DNA of 64,000 bases from a bacterium. GTDB taxonomy: Bacteria > Planctomycetota > Planctomycetia > Kolteriales > Kolteriaceae. Both the position numbers and the translations under genes were made by a program. The notes below the pieces were generated by a model that made no database searches, was not told the DNA's origin, and worked only from the letters and a program-made list of their open reading frames with translations. The stretch is taken from positions 1 to 64,000 of the forward strand of contig JAIELF010000037.1 of assembly GCA_019753235.1 (NCBI GenBank), in the 5' to 3' direction. Positions 36,798 to 46,356 of the stretch are shown one piece after another; position 1 is the first letter of the stretch, and each line of letters starts with the position of its first letter.

Positions 36798-37436
36798 GTG
36801 GAGTCAGGTGCCACCGTGTCTGAGCCATTCGACGGAGACCGCGACGCTTTCGATCGTGCTCGGAATGGTTCGAGCGATGGTTTCGGCGATCTTCTCGAAG
36901 GTTTTCGCGAGTATCTGTTGCTGGTCGCGGGTAAGCGCATTTCTAAATCAGTTCTCCCCAAAGCTTCGACGTCGGATGTCGTTCAGAATACCTTTCTGGA
37001 AGCTCAGAAGGGCTTTGCGAGCTTTCGCGGGAAGACGAATGCCGAACTCAAAGGTTGGCTTCGAAAGATCTTGGTCTGCGAGATTTGTGAACTCGAACGC
37101 AAATTCATGCGATCGAAGAAACGGTCGATCCGTCGAGAGATCCCTCTGGATACCGTGATCGACATGGATACGGCCGAGATCCGCTCAGCTTCTCGTGGTC
37201 CCTCGCCGGAAGAACGAGATCGTCGTCGAGACCAATTCGAGCGATTGCGTGAGGCTCTTCGAAGAATTCCCCATGCCCAGGCGGCCGTGTTTCTCATGCG
37301 TTCCAAAGATGATCTCGATTTTCCGGCAATTGCGAAGAGGATTAACAAGTCTGACGCCGCCACCCGGAAAATCTACGCCCGAGCAATCGAATCCCTTCGC
37401 GAAATACTTCGAAAAGGCCCAGACGGCAACAAATGA
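36798..37436 (+). CDS. ECF-type RNA polymerase sigma factor
   Basis: This 212-residue protein is an extracytoplasmic-function sigma factor of the kind abundant in planctomycetes. Region 2 is visible at about 45-95 (DVVQNTFLEAQKGFASFRG, ELKGWLRKIL) and region 4 at about 150-205 (LREALRRIPHAQAAVFLM, FPAIAKRINKSDAATRKIYARAI). The GTG start at 36798 has no strong Shine-Dalgarno; a second GTG at 36816 is possible. There is no anti-sigma gene next to it. Confidence 0.85.
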   Translation: MESGATVSEPFDGDRDAFDRARNGSSDGFGDLLEGFREYLLLVAGKRISKSVLPKASTSDVVQNTFLEAQKGFASFRGKTNAELKGWLRKILVCEICELERKFMRSKKRSIRREIPLDTVIDMDTAEIRSASRGPSPEERDRRRDQFERLREALRRIPHAQAAVFLMRSKDDLDFPAIAKRINKSDAATRKIYARAIESLREILRKGPDGNK

Positions 37437-37747
37437 AGTTTGTGCCGGTAAAACCTCGCCAGGAAGGCGGCGGGCCTAGACTCGCTTGCGAATGCCCACC
37501 TTCTGTACGATGGGTCGGACGTATTGCCGCCACGATAAATCACATGGGGGCGCGGGCCGCTCTCCTCCACGATCGTCAGCCCTGGCGGGTCTTTCCCGTG
37601 GCAAGCGACCAAAGCGTTGGCATGCCGGTGGGCTGGCCCTTATCATCATGGAACCATCCAGGGGTGAAGTAACTGGTTGTCTGCTGCCGGCAGCGAGCGA
37701 TCAGTGGATGATGATTCGAGGGCCGGCTCATCAGAAGGGAATGTGAC
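37437..37747. other. Intergenic region without a supported gene
   Basis: These 311 bases between the sigma-factor gene and the Dabb-protein gene contain only short overlapping open frames. No promoter or terminator was recognised with confidence. Confidence 0.4.
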
Positions 37748-38155
37748 ATGAAGCGGGGTGTTTGGGGAGTTCTGTTGGCGGTTGGCTTGGCAGCCGGCGT
37801 CTTTGTGACAAGTCCCATGAGGGCGGAAAAGGCGAAGTCGCCGATGCTGGCCCACATGGTTTACTTCAGTCTGAAGGATGCTTCCGAAGCGAAACAGGAC
37901 GAACTTGTTGCCTCATGCCACAAGTATCTGACCGGCCACGACGGCGAAGTTTTCTACGCTGCAGGGACATTGGCCAAGGATCTCCAACGGCCCGTGAATG
38001 ATAAGGGTTTTGACGTGGCGTTACAGATTGTTTTCGACGGGAAAGCGGCCCACGATAAGTACCAGGACCATCCTCGGCACCTGGACTTCATCAAGGCCAA
38101 TCAACCCAACATCGCAAAGGTCCGGGTCTTCGACAGCTATGTGACCGGTCCCTAG
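37748..38155 (+). CDS. Exported Dabb-domain (stress-responsive A/B barrel) protein
   Basis: This 135-residue protein has a signal peptide (GVWGVLLAVGLAAGVFVTSP) and then a Dabb alpha+beta barrel domain from about residue 33: MLAHMVYFSLKD, a central VALQIVFDGKAAHDKYQDHPRH and a closing VRVFDSYVTG, as in stress-responsive dimeric barrel proteins. The family includes enzymes and proteins of unknown role; no catalytic assignment is possible. The start has GAAGGGAA before it. A strong stem-loop follows the stop. Confidence 0.85.
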   Translation: MKRGVWGVLLAVGLAAGVFVTSPMRAEKAKSPMLAHMVYFSLKDASEAKQDELVASCHKYLTGHDGEVFYAAGTLAKDLQRPVNDKGFDVALQIVFDGKAAHDKYQDHPRHLDFIKANQPNIAKVRVFDSYVTGP

Positions 38156-38219
38156 CTTTAAGACGGCCTCCGTGCGATGGCTTATCGCCATGCGGAAAAA
38201 GAGGAGTCAAGAAAAGCAC

Positions 38220-38261
38220 GCGGACCGGTGGGCCCACTGAAGGGTAAATCCACCGGTCCGC
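38220..38261. terminator. Bidirectional terminator hairpin
   Basis: GCGGACCGGTGG at 38220-38231 pairs perfectly with CCACCGGTCCGC at 38250-38261 (12 bp, 18-base loop) between the convergent Dabb-protein and YTV-protein genes. Confidence 0.7.
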
Positions 38262-38321
38262 CCAGGGGGTTCATTCAAATGGCCGAGCCAGGGTAAGCTG
38301 GCTTGGCCATCGAAGGATTAC

Positions 38322-39311
38322 TTAGTTGCAGCCACCGCAAGCCGGGGCAGCATCACAGCCACCGCAAGCAGGGGCCGGTGCAGGAACCTGGATGGTCTTC
38401 TCGACCATCTTGCAGACCTTGACCTCGACCTGCTTCTCGGATTCAACCGGAACGCAGACCGTGACCTTGACGGTCTTCTCCACCGGGACGCACTTCACGA
38501 TGTTGACGGTGTACTTGACATCTTCAACAACCTGATGGCATTCGGTGTAGGTGACTTCCTTGCTCTGCTGCTCCTGGACCATCTTGCACGTCTTGACGGT
38601 CTTGGTGCGGGTCTCAGGCTTGCAAGTCGTGACGGTGTACTCGTAAGGAACTTCTTCGACCACCTTGTGGCACTTGGTGACCGTAACTTCCTTCGTGACC
38701 GGGCACGAAACCCAAACCTTCTTCATCTTGGTGACCGGAACGCATTCGCAGCCACAGCAGGTTTGCTTGACCTTGTAGCAGGTCACGCACTGCTTTTCCC
38801 AATGGCCGTTGTCGCAGGTGACGGTCTTCGTCTCGGTGACGGGAACCGTCTTGCAAACCTTGCGAACGCCGGTCTTCTTCTCGCTGACCGGGACCATGAC
38901 CGTGTACTCGACGGTCTTGTCTTCGTAGACCGGCTTGCAGACCGTGTAGGTGACGGTCTTGGTCTTGGTCTCAGGAACCATCTTGCAGACCTTTTTGGTC
39001 CGCTCTTCGGCAACCGTCTGCTTTTCCATGACGGTGACCTTGCGATCCTGTTCTTCCTTCTTCATCTCGGTCACTTTGACCGTGCGGGTCTCGGTCACCC
39101 ACTCGGGGACCATGACCTTCTTTTCAACCATGGCGGGAGCGGCAGCTTCGCAGCCAGCAGCAGCGCCACAAGCATCGGCAGGAGCCGAAGCGCAGCTATC
39201 GCAAGCCGGCGCGGCACAAGCCTTCTTCTTGAAACAGAAACCGTAAGCGGGTTGTCCGGCGACCGCAACCACCACCAGGGCGGCCAGGCAGGACGTAAAA
39301 CGAACGAGCAT
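38322..39311 (-). CDS. YTV-repeat cell-envelope protein
   Basis: This 329-residue protein has a signal peptide (LAALVVVAVAGQPAYG) and a mature part made of repeated valine-, threonine-, lysine- and cysteine-rich beta segments with the planctomycete YTV motif (YTVCKP, EYTVMV, EYTVTT, KYTVNI) and closely related KTVT and KVTV strings. YTV proteins are reported components of the planctomycete proteinaceous cell envelope. Around 30 cysteines, including short runs such as CCGCEC and terminal CGGC, suggest disulfide cross-linking. Of possible starts, AGGAGGAG 7 bases before the ATG at 39311 (39319-39326) is decisive; the longer frame to 39428 crosses the probable promoter. Confidence 0.9.
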   Translation of the reverse strand: MLVRFTSCLAALVVVAVAGQPAYGFCFKKKACAAPACDSCASAPADACGAAAGCEAAAPAMVEKKVMVPEWVTETRTVKVTEMKKEEQDRKVTVMEKQTVAEERTKKVCKMVPETKTKTVTYTVCKPVYEDKTVEYTVMVPVSEKKTGVRKVCKTVPVTETKTVTCDNGHWEKQCVTCYKVKQTCCGCECVPVTKMKKVWVSCPVTKEVTVTKCHKVVEEVPYEYTVTTCKPETRTKTVKTCKMVQEQQSKEVTYTECHQVVEDVKYTVNIVKCVPVEKTVKVTVCVPVESEKQVEVKVCKMVEKTIQVPAPAPACGGCDAAPACGGCN

Positions 39312-39369
39312 CTCTCTGCTCCTCCTGAAGGAATAGGTGAAAATGAACCGTAAGCTCGGAGTCGTGGCA

Positions 39370-39397
39370 AGTATAAAAGGATGGCCAAGATGGGCAA
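39370..39397 (-). promoter_or_regulatory. Candidate promoter of the YTV gene
   Basis: On the minus strand TTGCCC (39392-39397) and TATACT (39370-39375) are separated by 16 bases, leaving a leader of about 50 bases before the strong ribosome-binding site of the YTV gene. Fits a sigma-70-like promoter; not proven. Confidence 0.4.
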
Positions 39398-39480
39398 AGA
39401 AAATTAGGTGGGTAGTTGGGGTAAACAACCAAAAAGATTATCGATTGGGACAATCTCTCTCATTGATCCCTTTGAATCGA

Positions 39481-40707
39481 TTATATCGGCCCCGCGGGTG
39501 AGCTTCCTTTCATTCGAGATTCATTCTCTTTAAGCCCCTTTGCCTCAAGCGAAAGAAAACGAATTAAGTCTATTATTTGATTGCCTTTATGGTTAAAAGA
39601 TAGGCTAAGACGAAGCCGAGAGGTTCCGCTGGGAACCGTTGGAGGTCGTATGGCAGGGCACCAAAGACCAGCCTCCGCCATCCGTGCCGACAACTCAATC
39701 GCGCGACTGGGCTGACCCACGATGATCGGGATGATTTGCGTCGTCGATCGGCCAGTCTCGAAGCCAAGGCCCTCCAGTTCTTTCCGAATCCCATTCGCTA
39801 TTTCCAGCAACTGAGCTCGGCGACCGGGTTCGCGTCGAACCAGTTCTAGCCCCTGAGCGCTGGCAGTCGCGGCGGCGGCCGGTAGGTTGGTCGAGTAGAT
39901 GTAGGGCCGAACACGGTTGCAGAGCCAGTCGATCAGCTCGGCCGACCCCGCGACGAACCCGCCGACGCTCCCCACCGCTTTGCTCAACGTCCCCATTCGA
40001 ACAGGAACACGCTCCTCAATCCCCAGCATTTCGCAAGCGCCGCGCCCCCGCTCGCCGAGGACGCCGGTGGCGTGCGCTTCATCGACATAGAGAATCGCGT
40101 CGAAACGCTCGGCCAGATCGGCCAGATCCTTCAGCGGGGCGACGTCGCCATCCATGCTGAAGACCGAGTCGGTCACGATCAGGCGACGCCGAAAACGTGT
40201 TCCGTCGTGAAAGAGAGTCTCCAGTTCGTCGAGACGATCTCCGTCAAACAATCGAACCGTGGCCCGAGAAAGCCGACATCCGTCGATCAAGCTGGCGTGA
40301 TTTCGCCTCTCCGAAAGGATCAGGTCGCCGGGCTCGGCCAGGGCGGCAAGCGTTCCGAGGTTGGCGGCAAAGCCGCTCGCGAAGACGATGGCCGACTCGG
40401 TCCCCTCGAACGTAGCGATTCGCTGTTCGAGGTCGGCATGGGCTTTCGTGTAGCCAGTGATCAGCGACGACGCCCCTGCGCCCCATCCCCACTGGTCGAT
40501 CCCCCGTTTGCCAGCCTCGATAATTTCCGGATGCCCGGAAAGACCCAGATAGTCGTTCGACGAGAAGTCGACGTACGACCTTCCAGCGATGGAGATTCGG
40601 CCGTCCTTTCGCTGCTCGACCAGGCGACGTCGTCGCCGAAGCTCGCGAGACTCGAGTTCCGCGAGTTCGGCATCAATCCAGGAAAGGGGAGAAAATCGTT
40701 CGGTCAT
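39481..40707 (-). CDS. bioF: 8-amino-7-oxononanoate synthase (BioF family)
   Basis: This 408-residue PLP enzyme belongs to the alpha-oxoamine synthase family and most resembles BioF, which condenses pimeloyl-ACP/CoA with alanine in biotin synthesis. It has FSSNDYLGLSGHPEI near residue 49, the VDEAHATGVLG element and the PLP lysine in GTLSKAVGSVGG. Related members (2-amino-3-ketobutyrate ligase, serine palmitoyltransferase-like enzymes) cannot be excluded. AAAGGAGA before the ATG at 40707 supports that start over 40863. No other biotin genes are in the window. Confidence 0.85.
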   Translation of the reverse strand: MTERFSPLSWIDAELAELESRELRRRRRLVEQRKDGRISIAGRSYVDFSSNDYLGLSGHPEIIEAGKRGIDQWGWGAGASSLITGYTKAHADLEQRIATFEGTESAIVFASGFAANLGTLAALAEPGDLILSERRNHASLIDGCRLSRATVRLFDGDRLDELETLFHDGTRFRRRLIVTDSVFSMDGDVAPLKDLADLAERFDAILYVDEAHATGVLGERGRGACEMLGIEERVPVRMGTLSKAVGSVGGFVAGSAELIDWLCNRVRPYIYSTNLPAAAATASAQGLELVRREPGRRAQLLEIANGIRKELEGLGFETGRSTTQIIPIIVGQPSRAIELSARMAEAGLWCPAIRPPTVPSGTSRLRLSLSFNHKGNQIIDLIRFLSLEAKGLKENESRMKGSSPAGPI

Positions 40708-40841
40708 GAATCTCCTTTGTGATTGAGAGCGCGGTCGTGATGGTCGGCCCTGATCTGGCTCGGAGGGCCTTTCTATCCCAAAGGATATGATCGCAACCTG
40801 GGGGAATCGCCCCCCAGGGACAAGCCGTCCGCGGTGAGGAC

Positions 40842-42125
40842 TCACTGAAAAAGCAGATACCAACCGATCGCGAGCAAGACGACGAGTCCGACGGAGACCG
40901 TAGTGAAGAAAGGGATCCAGGATTCATGAGTCGTCGGAGCGGTCGAGGGAGCGACGAATCGGCCGGACGTGCTGCTGGTCGAGGCAGGGCGGCTGACGAT
41001 TCGGCCCGATCGTGATGCGGCACCGGCAGCGGAGGCTTGCCGAAGCGATTCCTGAAACGCCGCGATTTGGCCGATCGGTTGGAAGGGCCCCTTTTTGCTT
41101 TGGCTGGCGTGCGCTTCGGGCCCAACTTTCCCGCGGGCGATGTAGCCGATAATCGTCGATTCGGGTCCTCGGATTCGGCTCTTTCCTCCGGGGCCGTCGT
41201 CGAACTTGATGTACCAAGTCGGTTCGACGTACTCGACGTGAGCTTCCAGGTGAGTTCCTCGGACGAGCTTGTCCCCCTTCCTTTCGAGATAATCGGCAAT
41301 CTGAGCAGCCTGGCAAGGTCGCTTGCGTGGGTCGGCAGCCATGGCGTACCGAATGACTTTTAAAACGCGCGGGTCGACTCCGGGGAGTATCTCCTCGACG
41401 GGCGTGTAGAGGTTCTTGTTCTTCCGCATGAAGGTATCGAGCGCGTCCGTCCCACGGAAAGGAAGCTTCCCCGTGATCATCACGTAGAGCGTTGCCCCGA
41501 GGGCGTAGATGTCCGAGAGAGGGTCGACATTCTTGGCGTTATGGAATTGTTCGGGCGCCATAAAATGAGGCGTGCCGAGCCCCTTGCCCGTGCGAGTCAG
41601 GTCCAAATCGATCTCCGCTTTTTTCGCGAGACCAAGATCGGTCAGCTTCACTTGGCCGTCTTTGGTCAGAAGAATATTGTCGGGCTTGACATCGCGATGA
41701 ACGAGGCTCTCCGAGTGGGCTCGATCGAGGGCCCGGGCGACGGCGGCAATGATCTTGATCGCCTCTTCCTCGGGAATTACTCCTTCGCGCGCGATCCGCT
41801 TGTTGACGCTTTCGCCGTCGATGTACTCCATCACCAGGAAATGCCGGCCATTGTCCTCCCCAACATCGAGCGCGCGGACAATATTCGGGTGATCCAGAGC
41901 CATCGCCAAGCGTGCTTCAAGATAAAAGCGACTTCGAAGGACGTCGTTGCCGGTCAAATGAGGTGCCAGAATTTTCACCGCAACGGTTTCTCGTGTCGGC
42001 GAAATCGCTCGGTAGACGGTCCCCATGCCCCCTTTCCCCACTAAGTTCAGAAGCTGATACCCGCCGATCATCGAATGAGCGGCTCGGGGTGGGATGTCAT
42101 TTTCTTTGGACGATGGAGCGGTCAT
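40842..42125 (-). CDS. Membrane-anchored Ser/Thr protein kinase with GYF_2-like domain
   Basis: This 427-residue protein has a Hanks-type kinase domain at about residues 20-290: the glycine loop VGKGGMGTVY, K51 in VAVKIL, the catalytic loop HRDVKPDN (D145) and TDLGLAKK, where DLG replaces the usual DFG. Next, at about 305-360, there is a region of the GYF_2 type (WYIKFDDG, GYIARGKVG, KKGPFQPI). A serine- and alanine-rich linker leads to a C-terminal transmembrane helix at about 405-425, so the kinase is cytoplasmic and tail-anchored. It is divergent from the thiolase-like gene. Substrate unknown. Confidence 0.88.
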   Translation of the reverse strand: MTAPSSKENDIPPRAAHSMIGGYQLLNLVGKGGMGTVYRAISPTRETVAVKILAPHLTGNDVLRSRFYLEARLAMALDHPNIVRALDVGEDNGRHFLVMEYIDGESVNKRIAREGVIPEEEAIKIIAAVARALDRAHSESLVHRDVKPDNILLTKDGQVKLTDLGLAKKAEIDLDLTRTGKGLGTPHFMAPEQFHNAKNVDPLSDIYALGATLYVMITGKLPFRGTDALDTFMRKNKNLYTPVEEILPGVDPRVLKVIRYAMAADPRKRPCQAAQIADYLERKGDKLVRGTHLEAHVEYVEPTWYIKFDDGPGGKSRIRGPESTIIGYIARGKVGPEAHASQSKKGPFQPIGQIAAFQESLRQASAAGAASRSGRIVSRPASTSSTSGRFVAPSTAPTTHESWIPFFTTVSVGLVVLLAIGWYLLFQ

Positions 42126-42421
42126 TTCGTCCCCGGCCCAGACAAAGGCCTGTCGATTGGATCACCTTTTCTAATCTACTCGGAAGAATCCGAAAGGTGA
42201 CGCTCTTGTCGGACAGGTGTCGGAATAATTCGCTCGTTTTCCGGCTGTCCGCTTGGCTTTCCGATCGTGGGGGTCAAATCGATACAACCCTTTGGGTCCG
42301 GAAAAAAGAGGGGACCTCCGCCATCGGCGGCATTCCCCGTGATCGAATAAGCGGGAACGCCCTCGTCGCCTTGTCAAGACGATGGACGAAGCACATCGAG
42401 TTCGGAGGGGGGGGAAATCTC

Positions 42422-43915
42422 ATGACCAAGGCGGTTCTGATCGGCGTCGCGCAAGAGATCCGTCGGCCGGAATCGGTCGATCAGTTTTGCCATCCGTTCG
42501 ATTTCATGGCTCGGGTGATTCGCTCGGCTGCCGAGGATGCGGGCTCGGATCAACTGCTCACGGCCGCCGACTCGCTTCACATTGTCAACATGTTCAGTTG
42601 GACGCCCAAAGATGCTCCGCGGGGGGTGGCCGAGAAGCTCGGAATTTCCCCCAAAACTCAAGAGTACACCGCGATCGGCGGCAACTCGCCGCAGTGGTTG
42701 GTCAACCGCGTGGCCGACAACATGGCTCAGGGCAAGGCCGAGGTGGCGATTCTGGCCGGTTGTGAAGTGATGCACTCTCTTCGTCTTGCGGGGAAGGCCG
42801 GCGTCGACCTGGGTGCGTTCGCAGAGTCGGTCGAGATTCCGATGGTGGGCATCCAAAAGGACGGCACCCTTCCGGTCGAGATGGATCATCAGGCTGATCT
42901 ACCGATTCGAATCTATCCCATTCTCGAAACCGCCCTTCGCGCGAAAGAACACCGGTCCGTCGAGGAGCATCGCCTTCGGCTGGGTCAATGGGGAGAGAGC
43001 TGCAGCAAAGTTGCCTGTCGCAATCCCTACGCGTGGTTTCCCATTGAACGATCTGCCGACGAAGTCATCACGCCAACCCCCAAAAACCGCATGCTCGGCT
43101 ACCCCTACACCCGGCAGCTCAACTCCGAGCTCTATGTGGATCAGGCGGCAGCCGTTATCTTGGCGACACCGGCGGCGGCTCGGCGACTGGGGGTGCCCGA
43201 ATCGAAATGGGTCTATTTGCACGGCGGCCAGGATGCACACGATCATTGGTTTGTCAGTCATCGACCCGATCTGTCGACAAGTTCCGCTATCAAGGCATGT
43301 GTCGAGGCGAGTTTGACCCAGGCGCAACGTCGGCTCGACGAGGTTTCGTTCTTCGACTTCTACAGTTGCTTTCCGGTGATGCCATTCCTTGCGCAGCACA
43401 TGCTTGGGATTGCCGATGAAGATCCTCGGCCCCGAACCTTGACGGGGGGACTCCCTTTTTTCGGCGGGCCTGGAAACAACTACGTCATGCACGCCATTGC
43501 CGAGGCGGTGGTTCGATGCCGAGCAAATCCGACGCAAATGGGGATGGTCACCGCCAATGGCTACTACGCCACGAAGCATGGAGTCGGCTTGTACTCGTGC
43601 GTCGAGCCGAGAAGCGATTGGACGCGGACACCGCCGTCGACGTTTCAGGATTCGCTCGAGCTGGGACCCGAAATGGAGATAGACCTTCAACCGAGCGGAT
43701 CTTTTCGTGTCGAAGGGTACACCATCTGGCACGATCGACAGGGAGATCCCGAGTTCAGTATTTTGGTTGGCCGAACAGAAGCCGGCAAAAGGGCTTGGGG
43801 AACTACCGCGCGCGATGGGGACTTGTCGAGGGCCATGATGAAGGAAGAATGGGTCGGTAAAGTCGGCAAGGTGACAGGCCGATTGGGCTCGGCCAATCTC
43901 GTTGACTTCGCATAA
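42422..43915 (+). CDS. Thiolase-like protein (TLP type 1-like)
   Basis: This 497-residue protein belongs to the thiolase superfamily (acetyl-CoA acetyltransferase annotation). It resembles the mycobacterial thiolase-like type 1 group, with an additional C-terminal domain of about 90 residues (about 405-497) of OB-fold style. The position of the nucleophilic cysteine of classical thiolases is occupied by GGNSPQ (86-91) without a cysteine, so it is unlikely to be a standard degradative thiolase. The FFGGPGNNYVMHAIAE element near 354 is typical. Good ribosome-binding site GGAGGGGGGG before ATG 42422; the frame stays open much further upstream, into the kinase gene on the other strand. Confidence 0.75.
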   Translation: MTKAVLIGVAQEIRRPESVDQFCHPFDFMARVIRSAAEDAGSDQLLTAADSLHIVNMFSWTPKDAPRGVAEKLGISPKTQEYTAIGGNSPQWLVNRVADNMAQGKAEVAILAGCEVMHSLRLAGKAGVDLGAFAESVEIPMVGIQKDGTLPVEMDHQADLPIRIYPILETALRAKEHRSVEEHRLRLGQWGESCSKVACRNPYAWFPIERSADEVITPTPKNRMLGYPYTRQLNSELYVDQAAAVILATPAAARRLGVPESKWVYLHGGQDAHDHWFVSHRPDLSTSSAIKACVEASLTQAQRRLDEVSFFDFYSCFPVMPFLAQHMLGIADEDPRPRTLTGGLPFFGGPGNNYVMHAIAEAVVRCRANPTQMGMVTANGYYATKHGVGLYSCVEPRSDWTRTPPSTFQDSLELGPEMEIDLQPSGSFRVEGYTIWHDRQGDPEFSILVGRTEAGKRAWGTTARDGDLSRAMMKEEWVGKVGKVTGRLGSANLVDFA

Positions 43916-44070
43916 GTTGAACCCGAGGGACTCCTTTCCATTGATGCCGATGGCCTTGCTGACAAAAGAAGGCGTCGATTGTCGGAAATGAATCGGGCAA
44001 AAATACCGGCCGACGACGGCCGACCCCCTGTCCCTCATGACTGCTTGTTCGTCCTTAGCAAGGTGTCTGA

Positions 44071-45054
44071 ATGCCGCGAACCTTTGTCTGCGACCTGAGT
44101 GACGGCGATTCTTTTCACGACGTACTCATGGTTCGCGATAAGCAGGTCCGAACCAACCGGAACGGAACACGCTACCTGCAGCTCGAATTGGACGATCGGA
44201 GCGGCGGCATCAGCGGTCGGCATTGGAACAGCACCGAAGGGGATATCGGCGCCTTTCAAGCGGGCGAATTCATCGTCGTCGACGGCAAAGTCCAGCTCTT
44301 TCAAAGCCAGCTTCAGCTCATCATTCATTCTTTTCGTCGCATCGATGCCGACTCCGTTCGTTTGGTCGACTTTCTCCCCTGCACCGACAAAGATGTCGAT
44401 CAACTAGAAAATCGCCTTCGGGAGATTCTCGAGACAATGAACCCGGGACCCTACCGGGCGATCGCGCAGGCGTATCTTGTCGATCGACAGTTCATCGAAC
44501 GATTTCGCCGAGCTCCCGCGGGGGTGAGAAACCATCACGCCTACATGGGGGGATTGCTCGAACACGTCGTTGCCCTACTAGAACTCGCCATTCGTGTGGC
44601 CGATCTCTATCCGCAGCTTCATCGCGATTTGTTCCTGGTGGGGGTGCTGTTGCATGATTCGGGGAAGATTCGCGAGCTCGAGTACGATCGACTCTTTGCG
44701 TACACCGACGAGGGACAACTTATTGGTCATCTGGTGCAGGGCGTCGAGATGCTCAACGAGAAACTCCCGCTGGCTGCCGAGATTCACGGCGAGGCGATCC
44801 CCGACGATGTCGTGAACGAGATCAAGCACATCATTCTCAGTCATCACGGCCAGTACGAGTTCGGAAGCCCGAAGTTGCCGATGTCACTCGAGGCGGTCGC
44901 CGTCCACTACATCGATAATCTTGATGCCCGTCTGCACAACTTCGGCCTTCGCATTAAGGAATCGGCAGACCCGCATTCCCGCTGGTCGGCGTTCGACCCA
45001 TCTCTCGGTCGGAGAATCTACAAGGGGTCTGCGCGTGGTGGGTCCGGGCACTAA
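44071..45054 (+). CDS. 3'-5' exoribonuclease of the YhaM family (OB fold + HD domain)
   Basis: This 327-residue protein has an N-terminal OB-fold nucleic-acid-binding domain (about residues 10-95: LMVRDKQVRTNRNGTRYLQLEL) and a C-terminal HD-domain metal phosphohydrolase (about 145-300: RNHHAYMGGLLEHV, VGVLLHDSGK, ILSHHGQYEFG). This is the YhaM/Cbf1 architecture, a 3'-5' exoribonuclease active on RNA and DNA in Firmicutes. The HD residues are in place, so the enzyme should be active. It lies alone between divergent/convergent genes. Confidence 0.9.
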   Translation: MPRTFVCDLSDGDSFHDVLMVRDKQVRTNRNGTRYLQLELDDRSGGISGRHWNSTEGDIGAFQAGEFIVVDGKVQLFQSQLQLIIHSFRRIDADSVRLVDFLPCTDKDVDQLENRLREILETMNPGPYRAIAQAYLVDRQFIERFRRAPAGVRNHHAYMGGLLEHVVALLELAIRVADLYPQLHRDLFLVGVLLHDSGKIRELEYDRLFAYTDEGQLIGHLVQGVEMLNEKLPLAAEIHGEAIPDDVVNEIKHIILSHHGQYEFGSPKLPMSLEAVAVHYIDNLDARLHNFGLRIKESADPHSRWSAFDPSLGRRIYKGSARGGSGH

Positions 45055-45112
45055 AGGCGAAGAGATTTTGTCGTTCGCTTATTCTGACCGTGGATGACTC
45101 TTCGCGGATCGC

Positions 45113-45595
45113 CTACTCGTCCAAAAGATCATGGCGTTTTTCTTCGCGCGGATCGTCATCAAAAAACATGCTGGGATCAATGTCGTCGTTGGCATCCTTG
45201 CGAGAAAGTCCCGCCCGTTCCAGAAGTGACTGCGAGAAGGTATCCATCTCCTCCTTCTGCGACTTCTTTTTGATGATGACGTCGACCTCTTCTTTGGGGG
45301 CGGAAGATTCCGGCTTGTAGTCGATTTTGAAAGTGTGCTTACGGGCAAAGGTAATCTCATCGCCCGGCTTGAGTCGCTTGCGCTCAATCTTATCGCCGTT
45401 CACGCTCGTGCCGTTGCTGCTCTTGCGATCAAGCAGAATCCACCAGCCCTGATGGAAGCGGAACTCGGCATGCCGACTCGAGACGTTCGGGAAGGGGATA
45501 CAAATGTCGCAATCGGGCTGCCGCCCAACGACGATCTTCTCCTTGATCATGGGGATCGCCGGCAAGCCATCCGACGGAATCAGCTTCCCGTTCAT
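45113..45595 (-). CDS. FHA-domain protein
   Basis: This 160-residue protein has an N-terminal forkhead-associated domain (about residues 20-95: VVGRQPDCDICI, NVSSRHAEF, SSNGTSVNG), which binds phosphothreonine, and a highly charged helical C-terminal tail (about 95-160) rich in K, D and E. It probably acts downstream of Ser/Thr kinases such as the one at 40842. GGAGC lies before the ATG at 45595. It is convergent with the YhaM-type gene. Confidence 0.88.
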   Translation of the reverse strand: MNGKLIPSDGLPAIPMIKEKIVVGRQPDCDICIPFPNVSSRHAEFRFHQGWWILLDRKSSNGTSVNGDKIERKRLKPGDEITFARKHTFKIDYKPESSAPKEEVDVIIKKKSQKEEMDTFSQSLLERAGLSRKDANDDIDPSMFFDDDPREEKRHDLLDE

Positions 45596-46356
45596 GGATG
45601 AAGCTCCTCGATTATTCGAATCCCGGCAGCATCACCATTACCGGGCAACGCGCCGAAAATGGCCAGGAACATCTCTCCGATAACCTATTTATGACTCCGA
45701 GCACCTGCCGTTGGTGACAGGCCCCGGCACGAAAAAAGGAGAAATTCTGCCGCGTCATCGGATCCTGACGGTCGAAACGACCATGTCAGCCGATCGGGAC
45801 CGGCAGGACAGAGTATTTCTCGAAACGGTCATTCGCCCGTGCCTCGGAATCCACCCAGGAAATCAGAGGCTCGAACTCATGGTTTCGTCCGCACGAAGCG
45901 TACCATCAGAAGGGGAGAAAAAAGCGACCGCCGGACACCTTCATCATTGAGTCGGCCGGCCAGAGGTCAAGGCCCGGCAAGAGGGAAAAACAAGGGATGT
46001 TCGACTGCGTGAAAGGCCCCTGGTACTCGATCGGGCGAAGCGATCGGGCGAAGCCGGTTCCGCCAAGGAGCCCGTTCCACCTCGGTCGGCTTAGGGTGCC
46101 CGCGGAGGCAGATGGCGAGCAAATCTCTTATTTCATGGGAAAAGGTGGTAGGATCGCATGGGTGGATCAAGTCAGGCACTCCTCCATCGCCCCGGTCGGC
46201 GGCGGACCGAAAGTTCCATGCGAACCCAACTCCGGCCGGCCTTCTCACGACTCGAAGCCAAGTAGTCCCATAAGAATGCTTCTGTTGGCGTGGATGTAGA
46301 CTTTTGAAAATCGAGCCAACCAAGGCCAAAAAGAAACGCGGAGGAAAAGGACGACC
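45596..46356. other. Intergenic region without a supported gene
   Basis: This 761-base stretch separates the FHA gene from the TPR gene. Several 60-120 codon frames overlap on both strands, none with ribosome-binding site or recognisable features. It should contain promoters of the divergent genes. Confidence 0.4.
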
